Source: Verrucomicrobiia bacterium
GTDB lineage: Bacteria > Verrucomicrobiota > Verrucomicrobiia > Palsa-1439
DNA: 64,000 nucleotides
Assembly (NCBI GenBank): GCA_035577545.1
Contig: DATLVI010000010.1
Coordinates: forward strand, 108,784-172,783
Reading direction: 5' to 3'
Shown: piece after piece, positions 37,918 through 46,609 of the stretch
Numbering within the stretch: the first letter of the stretch is position 1
How the letters are laid out: each line of letters starts with the position of its first letter
Position numbers and translations under genes: made by a program
The notes under the pieces: model-generated
Told to the model about the DNA's origin: nothing
Databases searched by the model: none
Seen by the model: the letters and a program-made list of their open reading frames with translations, nothing else

Positions 37918-38544
37918 ATGAAACTGGCTCTTTTTGGCGCGAGCGGGATGATTGGCAGTCGCATTTTGAGTGAGGCGTTGCGGCGTGGGCATGAGGTCAC
38001 GGCCGTAGTGCGTGACCCCTCGAAGTTCGCACACAAGCACAATCATCTTATGGTTGTGAAAGGCGATGTGCTTGATGCGGCCGGCGTGGCCAGGATTGCC
38101 AAAGGCCATGACGCGGTGCTCAGCGCGGTGGGGCCGGCACCGGAAGTCGTCAAAGGGGCCGCGCACTCATTGATCGACGGCCTGACACAGGCGGGCGTAC
38201 GGCGATTGGTTGTTGTTGGCGGCGCAAGCAGTCTCGAGGTTTCGCCGGGTGTGCAACTCATCGATACTCCACTGTTCCCCAAAGAAGTCCTGCCTGTTGC
38301 TCGAGCACACGGCGCGGCGCTGGCGACATTGCGAAAGAATAAAACGTTGGATTGGACGTCTGTCAGCCCGGCGGCGATGATTGCACCCGGCGAGCGGACG
38401 GGGAAGTTTCGGCTGGGCAAAGATCAGTTGGTGACGGATGCGAAGGGCGAGAGCCGCATCTCGGCGGAGGATTACGCAATCGCATTTCTCGACGAGGTCG
38501 AACATCCGCAACATCTTCGCCAACGCTTTACGGCGGCCTATTGA
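37918..38544 (+). CDS. NAD(P)H-binding atypical SDR protein
   Basis: The 208-residue protein begins MKLALFGASGMIGSRILSEALRR, a GxxGxxG dinucleotide loop, and has the atypical short-chain dehydrogenase pattern VKGDVLD, AGVRRLVVVGGASSL and WTSVSPAAMIAPGERTG. It resembles YwnB/NmrA-like proteins without the classical YxxxK catalytic pair. It may act in redox or stress sensing. A VOC protein starts across its stop. Confidence 0.88.
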   Translation: MKLALFGASGMIGSRILSEALRRGHEVTAVVRDPSKFAHKHNHLMVVKGDVLDAAGVARIAKGHDAVLSAVGPAPEVVKGAAHSLIDGLTQAGVRRLVVVGGASSLEVSPGVQLIDTPLFPKEVLPVARAHGAALATLRKNKTLDWTSVSPAAMIAPGERTGKFRLGKDQLVTDAKGESRISAEDYAIAFLDEVEHPQHLRQRFTAAY

Positions 38545-39038
38545 ATTCGACACGAACCATTGATCCCGGTGTCAGAGTCGGCCACGTGCATCTCAAAGTG
38601 GCTGACTTGGAACGGTCGCTGGCGTTCTATCGGGACGTGCTTGGGTTTGAGGTGATGCAGCGTTATGGGCGGCAGGCGGCGTTTCTTTCCGCCGGCGGTT
38701 ATCATCATCACATTGGTCTCAACACGTGGGAGAGTGAGGGTGGTTCACCGCCGCCGATGGGCACGACGGGACTGTATCACGTCGCGATTCTCTACCCGAG
38801 CCGCGCGCTGCTGGCCGATGCGTTGCGGCGGCTCGTGAAAGCGGGAGTTCCGCTCGAAGGCGCTTCCGACCATGGTGTGAGCGAGGCGCTTTACCTGCGC
38901 GACCCGGACGGCAACGGCGTCGAACTATATTGGGACCGGCCCAAAGAGCAATGGCCGCGTTCGCCTGATGGCGGTGTGGCGATGTTTACGCGGGCGTTGG
39001 ACGTGGATGAATTGCTCAAGGTGAAAATGGATGCCTGA
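38541..39038 (+). CDS. VOC/glyoxalase-family protein
   Basis: A TTG at 38541 overlaps the previous stop (TTGA). The 165-residue product has the paired beta-alpha-beta-beta-beta modules of the vicinal oxygen chelate fold: GHVHLKVADLERSLAFYRDV, a metal-binding H, HHHIGLNTW, YHVAILYP and the closing LYLRDPDGNGVELYWDRP. Members are dioxygenases, glyoxalases or resistance proteins; the substrate cannot be told. Confidence 0.85.
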   Translation: MNSTRTIDPGVRVGHVHLKVADLERSLAFYRDVLGFEVMQRYGRQAAFLSAGGYHHHIGLNTWESEGGSPPPMGTTGLYHVAILYPSRALLADALRRLVKAGVPLEGASDHGVSEALYLRDPDGNGVELYWDRPKEQWPRSPDGGVAMFTRALDVDELLKVKMDA

Positions 39039-39063
39039 TAGGAATCTGGAAAACGCGATGTGC

Positions 39064-40050
39064 TCAGCCGAGCCACTTGGGATGGTAATGCGTGCCGTCG
39101 AAGGAGTGAGATGTTTTGTAGCTTTCGTACCTTCCGTCTTTCGCGGCGTCGGCGGTCTTCGCGAGCAACGCCGAGACCTGCGTCTCGCTCATCGGTCGAA
39201 AACTGCGCGCGGCGTCGAGGGCCTGTTGCAGGATGGGCAGCGAGTCGCAGCCGGTTATCACGACACTGGTCGGCAAATTCATGGCGTAGTGCAGGCATTC
39301 GATGGGCGTCACGGTTCTGCTTTCGAGGATGCGCCCGTAGCCCATCGATTTCATGCCGAGGACGCCGATATTTTGTTTCAGCAGAAAGGGCAGGACACGT
39401 TTCTCGAAACTTTCGAAGTGTGGATCCATGACGTTGAGGGGCATTTGCACGGTGTCGAACCGGAATTGATGGGCCGCGGCTGCGTCGAGCATCTTCAGGT
39501 GCATGTCGGGATTCTTGTGCCCCGTGAAACCGAGGAAGCGAGTCTTGCCGGCCTTCTGCGCTTCGATCAGGGCCTCGATCGCGCCTTCGGCGGCGAAAAC
39601 GCGATCAGGGTCGTCAGCATTACCTATTTCGTGGATCTGCAACAGGTCGAGATGGTCGGTCTGGAGACGTCGAAGCGATTCATCCAACTGCTGCCGGGCC
39701 GTCTGCTTATTGCGGCCATCGATCTTGGTCATGAGAAAGACGCGGTTGCGGTAGCCATCGCGCAGCGCTTTCCCCATGCGGACCTCACATTCGCCGCCGT
39801 AATAATCCCAGCAGTTGTCCATGAAGTTCACACCGCTATCGACCGCGGTGCGCACGATGCGGATGCTTTCCGATTCGGTCGGCCTCCCGATGTGGGAGCC
39901 GCCAAGGCCGATCACGGAGACTTTTTCGCCCGTGTTACCGATCGGCCGCCGGGGGATGTCTGCTTTCGCGTCCGCGCCGCACGCGAGTTTTCCCGCGGTG
40001 GCGGCGACGGCGGTGGCCATCGACAGTTTGAGGAATTTGCGCCGGGTCAT
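39064..40050 (-). CDS. Aldo/keto reductase with Tat signal
   Basis: I choose ATG 40050, which gives MTRRKFLKLSMATAVAATA, a twin-arginine signal for export in folded form; an ATG at 40089 would add 13 residues. The mature protein is an AKR TIM barrel with the catalytic tetrad regions GVNFMDNCWDYYGGE, FLMTKIDG and LLQIHE, and GFTGHKN for NADPH. It belongs to a type of secreted AKR found in several environmental bacteria. It diverges from pgi across 102 bases. Confidence 0.85.
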   Translation of the reverse strand: MTRRKFLKLSMATAVAATAGKLACGADAKADIPRRPIGNTGEKVSVIGLGGSHIGRPTESESIRIVRTAVDSGVNFMDNCWDYYGGECEVRMGKALRDGYRNRVFLMTKIDGRNKQTARQQLDESLRRLQTDHLDLLQIHEIGNADDPDRVFAAEGAIEALIEAQKAGKTRFLGFTGHKNPDMHLKMLDAAAAHQFRFDTVQMPLNVMDPHFESFEKRVLPFLLKQNIGVLGMKSMGYGRILESRTVTPIECLHYAMNLPTSVVITGCDSLPILQQALDAARSFRPMSETQVSALLAKTADAAKDGRYESYKTSHSFDGTHYHPKWLG

Positions 40051-40152
40051 GGCGCCGTCTTCGTGAGGCCACACGGGTGACGTGCTCATCAACAGAAACG
40101 ATAGCGTGCGGTTAAGCTTTTCTCCAACACAAATAATCGGTACAAGAGGCAT

Positions 40153-41796
40153 ATGGCAACGGACACACCTTCACTCACAAAGCGGCCGGCGTGGCGAGCG
40201 CTCGGCGCGCATTACGAGAAGATCAAGGACACGCATCTGCGGCAGTTCTTCGCCGACGATTCGAAGCGCGGCGAGCGCCTGGTTGTTGAGGATGTTGGCC
40301 TTTACTTGGACTACTCGAAAAACCGGGTCAACGAGGAAACCATCCGGCTGCTGGTCGCGCTGGCGGAGGAGTGCGGCTTGCGGGCGCGGATCGAGGCGAT
40401 GTTCCGCGGCGAGAAGATCAACGTGACGGAAAAGCGGGCGGTGTTGCACGTGGCGTTGCGCACGCCGCGCGATCAGTCGATTGTGGTGGATGGGGAAGAT
40501 GTGGTGCCGAAGGTGCACGAGGTATTGGACCGGATGGCGGAGTTCACCAACCGCGTCCGTAGCGGCGCTTGGAAGGGGCACACCGGCAAGCGCATCCGCA
40601 ACGTCATCAATATCGGGATTGGCGGCTCGGACCTCGGGCCGGTGATGGCGTACGAGGCGCTGCGCCATTACAGCCAGCGCGATTTGACTTTTCGTTTTGT
40701 CTCGAATGTGGACGGGACGGATTTTGCCGAGGCGACGCATGACCTGAAGGCGGAGGAGACGTTGTACATCGTGTCGTCGAAGACGTTCACGACGCAGGAA
40801 ACGATGACCAACGCGCTCACGGCACGGCAGTGGGCATTGAAGCAGTTGGGAGACGAAAAGGCGGTGGCGAAGCACTTTGTCGCGGTATCAACCAACGGAC
40901 AAGAGGTGGCGAAGTTCGGCATCGACACGGCCAACATGTTTGGTTTCTGGGATTGGGTGGGGGGACGCTACTCGATGGACTCGGCGATCGGTCTCTCGAC
41001 GATGCTGGCCATCGGGCCAGATAATTTCCGGACCATGCTCGCGGGCTTTCACGCGATGGACGAGCATTTTCGCGCCGCGCCATTTGAAAGGAACCTGCCC
41101 GCGCTCCTGGGGTTGCTGGGCGTATGGTACAACAATTTCTTTGGTTCGCAGACGGTCGCGGTGCTGCCGTACGACCAGTACCTGAAACGGTTTCCCGCGT
41201 ACCTGCAGCAGTTGACGATGGAGAGCAACGGCAAATCCGTCACGCTCGAAGGGGCGCACGTGGATTACCAGACCGGCGCGATCTTCTGGGGCGAGCCGGG
41301 CACGAACGGGCAGCACTCATTCTACCAGCTCATTCATCAAGGGTCGAAATTGATCCCGTGCGACTTTATCGGTTTCTGCAAGACGCTGAATCCGCTGGGT
41401 GAGCATCACGATTTGTTGATATCGAATCTGCTCGCGCAGAGCGAGGCACTGGCATTCGGCAAGACAGCGGACGAAGTGAAGGTCGAGGGGACGGCTGAGT
41501 GGTTGGTGCCGCATCGGGTCTTTGAAGGGAACCGTCCATCGAATACCATTCTCATCGAGCGATTGACTCCCGAAGTGTTGGGCAAACTCGTGGCGCTGTA
41601 CGAACACGCGGTCTTCACGCAGGGCGTGATTTGGAACATTGATTCCTTTGACCAGTGGGGGGTGGAGTTGGGGAAGGTATTGGCCCGGCGAATTACTCCC
41701 GAACTGCGGCCCGCGAGTGAGACGCCGCTGAAACATGATAGTTCCACGAACACGCTGATCAGGCGCTACCGCAAACTCAAGGGGAACGCGAAGTAG
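40153..41796 (+). CDS. pgi: Glucose-6-phosphate isomerase
   Basis: The 547-residue protein has the isomerase signatures [32 protein letters not shown] and DQWGVELGK, plus the active-site histidine region in [18 protein letters not shown]. It interconverts glucose-6-phosphate and fructose-6-phosphate. It diverges from the aldo/keto reductase and precedes the unrecognised gene at 41807 by ten bases. Confidence 0.98.
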   Translation: MATDTPSLTKRPAWRALGAHYEKIKDTHLRQFFADDSKRGERLVVEDVGLYLDYSKNRVNEETIRLLVALAEECGLRARIEAMFRGEKINVTEKRAVLHVALRTPRDQSIVVDGEDVVPKVHEVLDRMAEFTNRVRSGAWKGHTGKRIRNVINIGIGGSDLGPVMAYEALRHYSQRDLTFRFVSNVDGTDFAEATHDLKAEETLYIVSSKTFTTQETMTNALTARQWALKQLGDEKAVAKHFVAVSTNGQEVAKFGIDTANMFGFWDWVGGRYSMDSAIGLSTMLAIGPDNFRTMLAGFHAMDEHFRAAPFERNLPALLGLLGVWYNNFFGSQTVAVLPYDQYLKRFPAYLQQLTMESNGKSVTLEGAHVDYQTGAIFWGEPGTNGQHSFYQLIHQGSKLIPCDFIGFCKTLNPLGEHHDLLISNLLAQSEALAFGKTADEVKVEGTAEWLVPHRVFEGNRPSNTILIERLTPEVLGKLVALYEHAVFTQGVIWNIDSFDQWGVELGKVLARRITPELRPASETPLKHDSSTNTLIRRYRKLKGNAK

Positions 41797-41806
41797 AAGA
41801 CACGTT

Positions 41807-42352
41807 ATGAAAATCCAGGAATTGCACGTCGGAATGAAAGTCCTGCATCCGCAACACGGGATGGGGACGGTGAAATCCATCACGGAGACCATGGCGGAGA
41901 TTCGTTTCAATGACGTGGCGCGAACAATTGCACCCGAGTCGAGCGATCTCAAACCGGCGGAAGCACGGACGTCAGTGACCGGACTGGAAATGCCGCTGGA
42001 GCAGTTCGTCGAGAAGGTGACGCGCGTGTTGCTCGATGAACTCGGTTTGGAGAAGCCGGGGGACGTGGTGGAACAACTCGGGAGCCGTTGGCATGGCGGA
42101 CGGCTGACGCTTCATCCCGCGGACGCGAATGTGCAGGCCAAGGAAGTGCCGCTGGATGTGTTCTTCCACAAGGTCGTGATGCTACGTAACAACCTGCGCG
42201 TGCTGGAGCAAAAGATCAACAGCCACGAGAAATTAAGCGATGCGGACAAGGTGGAATTCCAACAGTACATCACGCGGTCGTATGGTTCTTTGACAACGTT
42301 CAACGTCTTGTTCAAGAACAAGCAGGACCAGTTCAGGGGCGGCGCGGAGTAA
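41807..42352 (+). CDS. Unrecognised protein with CarD-like N-terminal motif
   Basis: The 181-residue protein begins with a strand set MKVLHPQHGMGTVKSITE that resembles the Tudor-like RNA polymerase-interaction part of CarD/TRCF proteins. The rest is helical with a coiled-coil-like stretch (about residues 112-160). No CarD DNA-binding C-terminus is visible. It sits ten bases after pgi and overlaps the next minus-strand gene by 20 bases. Family and function are not assigned. Confidence 0.65.
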   Translation: MKIQELHVGMKVLHPQHGMGTVKSITETMAEIRFNDVARTIAPESSDLKPAEARTSVTGLEMPLEQFVEKVTRVLLDELGLEKPGDVVEQLGSRWHGGRLTLHPADANVQAKEVPLDVFFHKVVMLRNNLRVLEQKINSHEKLSDADKVEFQQYITRSYGSLTTFNVLFKNKQDQFRGGAE

Positions 42353-42833
42353 CCGTCGAGGCGGCCACGTCTTTTTTGGCGACGACACTGATCTGACCGT
42401 TGTTTTCGAGCATAGCACAGTGTACTTCGGCGACTTCGCTGCAACCCGCGGCACGCAAGGCGGCGGTCAACTCGTGGTGGGTCAATTTCTCGCGCACCAA
42501 GACTTCTTCATACAACCGGCCGTTGTGGATGAGTATCTCGGGGCGGCCTTCGATGAGGGCTTCCACTTTCTTGCTCCGGTAAGCGGCGAGACCGACCAAA
42601 TAATTGACCAGCACGAGCGTGCAAGCCGAGAGGACACCGGCGAGGACGGAGTTGTCACCGCCATTCATGGCATTCTGCACGGCGTTACTGAGAACGAGCA
42701 ACAAGACCAGGTCGAACGGCGCGAGTTGGCCGACCTGCCGTTTCCCGGTCATTCGCAGGAGCACGACGAGGAACCCGTACACGACGAGCGCACGGACGAT
42801 GAATTCCCACCACGGCAAAGAGGGCTGCCACAT
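42333..42833 (-). CDS. DUF421 (YetF/YcaP) membrane protein
   Basis: The 166-residue protein has three N-terminal membrane helices (ALVVYGFLVVLLRMTGKRQ, PFDLVLLLVLSNAVQNAM, CTLVLVNYLVG) and the cytoplasmic DUF421 domain with PEILIHNGRLYEEVLVREKL and the late EVAEVHCAMLENNGQISVV. Homologues are known from spore- and stress-related contexts, but function is poorly defined. The gene converges on the CarD-like gene with a 20-base overlap. Confidence 0.88.
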   Translation of the reverse strand: MWQPSLPWWEFIVRALVVYGFLVVLLRMTGKRQVGQLAPFDLVLLLVLSNAVQNAMNGGDNSVLAGVLSACTLVLVNYLVGLAAYRSKKVEALIEGRPEILIHNGRLYEEVLVREKLTHHELTAALRAAGCSEVAEVHCAMLENNGQISVVAKKDVAASTVTPRRP

Positions 42834-42869
42834 GCGGAATATTCTACCTGAGTAACGAACAAATGCAGT

Positions 42870-43769
42870 TCAAAACCGACAGGTCATTTGCAGGCCCACC
42901 GTATCTTGAGTGACGTAGGGTTGGAGCACGCCGTCCACGTTGCGGCTATAATGAAAGTGGACGATCTCTTTTCCGACGGCATGACCAAGAAACGCGCCGC
43001 CGACCACGTCGCTGAGCCAGTGTTTGTTATCGGTGATGCGCTGTGCACCGACAGCGCCGGCGAGCCCGTACAAGGGCCAGGTCACCCAGGGATTTTGCCA
43101 GACTTCACTGACACTGGAAGCGAAGGCAAAGGCCACGGTCGCCTCTCCCGAGACGAACGATGAATTGAACGCATGCGAGCCGGGTCCTTCAAACTGATAC
43201 TGGTTCCTGGCTGAATTCGGTCGTTTCCGTCCTGTAACAAACTTGACTCCTTCTTCCAAGGCACCGGCGTACGCGACCGATTCGAATGCGAAGAAACCGG
43301 AGTCGGCCAGTTTCTCGTTTTGCACGATCAGTCCAGATCCAAAGATTGCGCCGCTTGCGGCAAAGAAGTAAACGCCGTTGCCGGTAATTGTGCGGACCGT
43401 ATTCAAGCCGTCGTCGAGCGACGCAGTTTTGTTGTCGTGGACGGCATCGCGCACGGTATTATCCAGGGGAAAAAGCGCGCCGGTAATGCCGGCCTCGATG
43501 CCAAACGTCTCCCACTGCTCACTGTGCCAATACACCGGGCGCGTGAGGAGATTTATCGGGTCTTTCCATAACCACTCCAAGTATTTCTTCGGTCCCTCTT
43601 CGTCGTGATATGCCAGCAGATAGTCTCTCCGTTCAACGGACGCGATTGTGGTGTCGTTGGTCGTCGGTAAAACTTGCAAGCTTGAAGAGGAGTCCTGGTC
43701 GGCGCAGGGGCCTCGTCGGGGGCAGAGGAACACCGTGGCCAAGGTAATGGTCAGCAGCGGAAGTTTCAT
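42870..43769 (-). CDS. PAP2-type lipid phosphatase
   Basis: The 299-residue product has an N-terminal signal (residues 4-20) and the three PAP2 motifs: KFVTGRKRPN (K-x6-RP), SSFVSGEATVAF (SG-[H/E]-like motif with E in place of the usual histidine) and RITDNKHWLSDVVGG (R-x5-H-x3-D). Members remove phosphate from isoprenoid or phosphatidyl lipids in the periplasm. The motif-2 residue change should be noted when judging activity. It stands alone. Confidence 0.82.
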   Translation of the reverse strand: MKLPLLTITLATVFLCPRRGPCADQDSSSSLQVLPTTNDTTIASVERRDYLLAYHDEEGPKKYLEWLWKDPINLLTRPVYWHSEQWETFGIEAGITGALFPLDNTVRDAVHDNKTASLDDGLNTVRTITGNGVYFFAASGAIFGSGLIVQNEKLADSGFFAFESVAYAGALEEGVKFVTGRKRPNSARNQYQFEGPGSHAFNSSFVSGEATVAFAFASSVSEVWQNPWVTWPLYGLAGAVGAQRITDNKHWLSDVVGGAFLGHAVGKEIVHFHYSRNVDGVLQPYVTQDTVGLQMTCRF

Positions 43770-43887
43770 TGCGGCGCGTTCCTCCTGACTCGCAATTGCT
43801 ACCGAAGCGAGGCTGCCGCAGAGATGGACTCAAGTCAATGGGACAAGGACCGCATTACCAACTTGTAATCGTGCCGTAACGGGGGGA

Positions 43888-44547
43888 TTACCAAGGACTC
43901 ATCGTGTCGTAGCGGAAGGTCATGTCGCTGGCGACGTAACCACCGTACCACTGGACGTGCCCATCGGCGAAGAGCAGGTTTTGGCCGGCGCCGTGTCGTT
44001 GCCAATTCATCCACACCGCGCCGCCGCCGCTCGGGCCGCCTACACAGTTTTGCGTGTAGTCATCCTTGTCCGCATCGAGCGGATCAAAACTGCCGCCTGT
44101 CGCCTGACCGCCGGTGTCTCCCGACAAGACAAAGGCCTGTGGAAAAGCGATGCGGCGGCGGTCGAGTGAAGCGAACTTGTTCCCCGCCGCGACATACGCT
44201 GCGCGTGCGCCGTTGAAATAGCTGAAGTCCGAGCGCGTATCCAAGGGACAATGATAGACTGTCTTGCTCTTCGTGTAGGGAAAGATCTGCTGCAGCCAAC
44301 TCGGCAACCCCGTCGTCACGTCGGCCTGGTCCCAAGGAATCAAAGCTCCCGAAACCGGAAACATCTCATCATGCTCGTCTGCGTACAGGCTCATGGCGAC
44401 ATGAATTTGGTGGAGATTGGATGTGCAACGGACGGCAGCCGCTTTTGCTTTCGCCATGCCCAAAGTCGGCAGCAGCAAGGCAGCCAGAACGCCAATGATC
44501 GCGATCACAACCAACAACTCGATCAAGGTGAACGCCCTGCGGTTCAA
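43888..44547 (-). CDS. Prepilin-type N-terminal methylation protein (H-X9-DG type)
   Basis: The 219-residue product begins at TTG 44547, preceded by AGGAGG. It reads LNRRAFTLIELLVVIAIIGV, a type IV pilin-like leader with cleavage before the phenylalanine and methylation of the Phe, then a soluble domain ending with LLFADGHVQWYGGYVA, the FADGHV motif common in this PVC-bacterial family. These proteins are pseudopilin-like, but no other pilus genes lie near. A much longer upstream frame (to 44793) has no ribosome site. Confidence 0.88.
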   Translation of the reverse strand: MNRRAFTLIELLVVIAIIGVLAALLLPTLGMAKAKAAAVRCTSNLHQIHVAMSLYADEHDEMFPVSGALIPWDQADVTTGLPSWLQQIFPYTKSKTVYHCPLDTRSDFSYFNGARAAYVAAGNKFASLDRRRIAFPQAFVLSGDTGGQATGGSFDPLDADKDDYTQNCVGGPSGGGAVWMNWQRHGAGQNLLFADGHVQWYGGYVASDMTFRYDTMSPW

Positions 44548-44665
44548 TGGATACCTCCTGATCCCATAGACATGGGTAATTATTGCGCGCCCGATTCTGT
44601 TTGTCGAACCATTTTTCGTGAAACAAAGGAGCGTGTCCAAGCGTCTAACTCTATAGAGAAAGAAG

Positions 44666-45424
44666 GTGGAGACGGTGAAACCGGGATATTTGTTGGAGGT
44701 TGTGCTCGGGGTGCTTCTGACGGCGTCTCCGACGTACGCGCAAGTGATGATGAAGAGTGGGCCGACCGGTGGATCGGCGGTGAGTTCTGGCAATAGAGGT
44801 TTGAACGGTCATATTGCCCTCGCTACGTTCCGCGGCGGTTCTGGCATGCGTGCGAACTTTCCGGTTCAGAGAAACACGGGCATGTCACCTGGTTTTCACC
44901 ATCCAGGTTTTGTTGGCGACAGGTTCTCGGGCGGTCGGGGAACGTTTTTCCCACGACGAGATTTTGGGGATCGGCGTGGATTCCGGGGGGGACATTTCGA
45001 CCACGGCTTTGGGCACAGTCATAACGTAATCGTCTTTGGGTTCGGTGCGCCGTTCTTCGGTGTGCCGTGGTGCTATTATCCCGCCTACGGATATTACAAT
45101 TCAACACCGTACTACGCTCCGGACTACGGGCCGGGTCCCGCATCGGAATACACTCCCAATCCGGACACCCAGACCGAGCAGTACACGAATCAAGACGCGG
45201 ACAGTTATTATCAGCCCGGTTACCAGTGGGGCGGTGAACTGAAACTGTACCATGTGACCATGGACCAGTTTGTCGCCTACTTGAAATCGTATATACTGAA
45301 CGCGTCGCCAGTCCAGCAGGCTGCCTTTCGCTCAGGGTTTGTAGCGCAGTTTGGCGCGGTAGGGCAGACGGTCTACGACCAGGCGGTGGAACAGGCCATT
45401 CAGCAGAACCCAGTTTCTTCCTGA
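44666..45424 (+). CDS. Gly/Tyr/Phe-rich secreted protein
   Basis: The GTG start gives a 252-residue product with a Sec signal (about residues 7-25, LLEVVLGVLLTASPTYAQ). The mature part is low-complexity, with GG, FG and Tyr-rich runs (for example GFGAPFFGVPWCYYPAYG), and a helical C-terminal 55 residues. It could be a surface or matrix protein. No family is recognised. It diverges from the prepilin-like gene across 118 bases. Confidence 0.65.
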   Translation: METVKPGYLLEVVLGVLLTASPTYAQVMMKSGPTGGSAVSSGNRGLNGHIALATFRGGSGMRANFPVQRNTGMSPGFHHPGFVGDRFSGGRGTFFPRRDFGDRRGFRGGHFDHGFGHSHNVIVFGFGAPFFGVPWCYYPAYGYYNSTPYYAPDYGPGPASEYTPNPDTQTEQYTNQDADSYYQPGYQWGGELKLYHVTMDQFVAYLKSYILNASPVQQAAFRSGFVAQFGAVGQTVYDQAVEQAIQQNPVSS

Positions 45425-45511
45425 GATTCGCTTTCGAAACAAAGCGACGGGCACCTCATCGCAAGCATCTTTCGCTTGAGATGACGGGTGGCTCCGTCTA
45501 GCATTGTGGGG

Positions 45512-46369
45512 ATGGGGCGCTCGAACAACCAACACGGCTTGCTGCAAGGCGCGCGCGTTTATCTTTCCGGCCCGATGGACTTCGTGGCGTCACGCGCCGC
45601 GGAGAAGAAGTTCGGCTGGCGCAATCGAGTTGGCGAATTTCTTGAGGCGGCAGGCGTGACCGTGTTCGACCCGTGGTTCAAACCGGATGTCCGCGGGCTC
45701 CACGAATACGGGCGTGAGGACGCCAAGAGCGGCGAGCGGATCAAAGAGGTCTGGACGTATCGGTCGGGACGCAAGGGTGCGGAGACGCGATCGTGGTGCG
45801 CGCGGCAGTTTTGGGAAACGCTGCACATCGACCTGCGGATGGTGGACACGAGCGATTTTACGATTTCGTACTGTCCGACGAACATCTACAGCGTTGGTAC
45901 CCCGCATGAAATCATCACGGCGACGGTGCAGCACAAGCCCGTGTTGTTTGTCAGTCCGCCGATCAACTTCCCCACGCTTCATGAATTGCGCGACCACCTG
46001 AAGGATGATCCGAAGGGCGCGGCATTACTGGCGCGGTTGGAGCGGGAGATCCCGATCAAAGAGAACCCGCGGGCTGTCCCCAGTTTGTGGTACATTCCGC
46101 TGGTGGGCGGCGAGAATTTCTTCGACGGGTTCGGTTTCGCCCCGTATCGGAAGAAGCTGGGGTGGAAGGACGAGATCGCGCTCGACGAACACGAGCGGCG
46201 TCACAAGCCCAAGCGGCCGTTGCTGCCGTTTCTGGAAAAATTGAGCTACGAACTTCCAAGGAAATGGGACCGCAAGCTCCGGAAGTTTGTTCCTGACGAC
46301 GATTGGTTGCTCTGGGATTTCCGACCCGGCAAGAAGCGCGGCAAACATCTTGAAGGAGTGCGCCGGTAG
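45512..46369 (+). CDS. Nucleoside 2-deoxyribosyltransferase-like protein
   Basis: The 285-residue product contains VYLSGPMDF near its start, resembling the N-terminal (V/I)YLAGP motif of the nucleoside 2-deoxyribosyltransferase fold, then an acidic/aromatic stretch DTSDFTISYCPTNIYSVGTPHE, which could hold the nucleophile and acceptor residues. The C-terminal 90 residues are basic and not part of the known fold. A GTG at 45488 is an alternative start. A 79-residue gene follows with no gap. Substrate is unknown. Confidence 0.6.
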   Translation: MGRSNNQHGLLQGARVYLSGPMDFVASRAAEKKFGWRNRVGEFLEAAGVTVFDPWFKPDVRGLHEYGREDAKSGERIKEVWTYRSGRKGAETRSWCARQFWETLHIDLRMVDTSDFTISYCPTNIYSVGTPHEIITATVQHKPVLFVSPPINFPTLHELRDHLKDDPKGAALLARLEREIPIKENPRAVPSLWYIPLVGGENFFDGFGFAPYRKKLGWKDEIALDEHERRHKPKRPLLPFLEKLSYELPRKWDRKLRKFVPDDDWLLWDFRPGKKRGKHLEGVRR

Positions 46370-46609
46370 ATGACAACGGTTGAACAGGAACTACGTGAGA
46401 CGCTTGCAAAATTCATGCGCGCCGTAGCGGAGAAGAACCAATCTGTGGTCAGCGCGACTCTGGCTCGCGTGACGGAATTGCAGCAGCAACTCGGCGCGGA
46501 AGCGCCACCCATGCTGGTCCATTACCTCGAGCGGCGCAGTTACCAGAAGGCGCTGGATTTCCTCAATTTGGGCCGTTCCGAGACGGAAGCGCCGCAGTGT
46601 GGTCGGTAG
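46370..46609 (+). CDS. Small helical protein of unknown function
   Basis: The ATG at 46370 follows directly on the stop of the deoxyribosyltransferase-like gene (TAG-ATG). The 79 residues are largely helical (ELRETLAKFMRAVAEKNQSVV and ARVTELQQQLG). Its last 47 bases overlap the end of the next minus-strand gene. No family is recognised; it may be a partner of the upstream gene. Confidence 0.55.
   Translation: MTTVEQELRETLAKFMRAVAEKNQSVVSATLARVTELQQQLGAEAPPMLVHYLERRSYQKALDFLNLGRSETEAPQCGR

Noticed and set aside
39031..40080. 349-codon plus-strand frame over the aldo/keto reductase
   Set aside because: Antisense to the AKR gene; the sequence is not protein-like.
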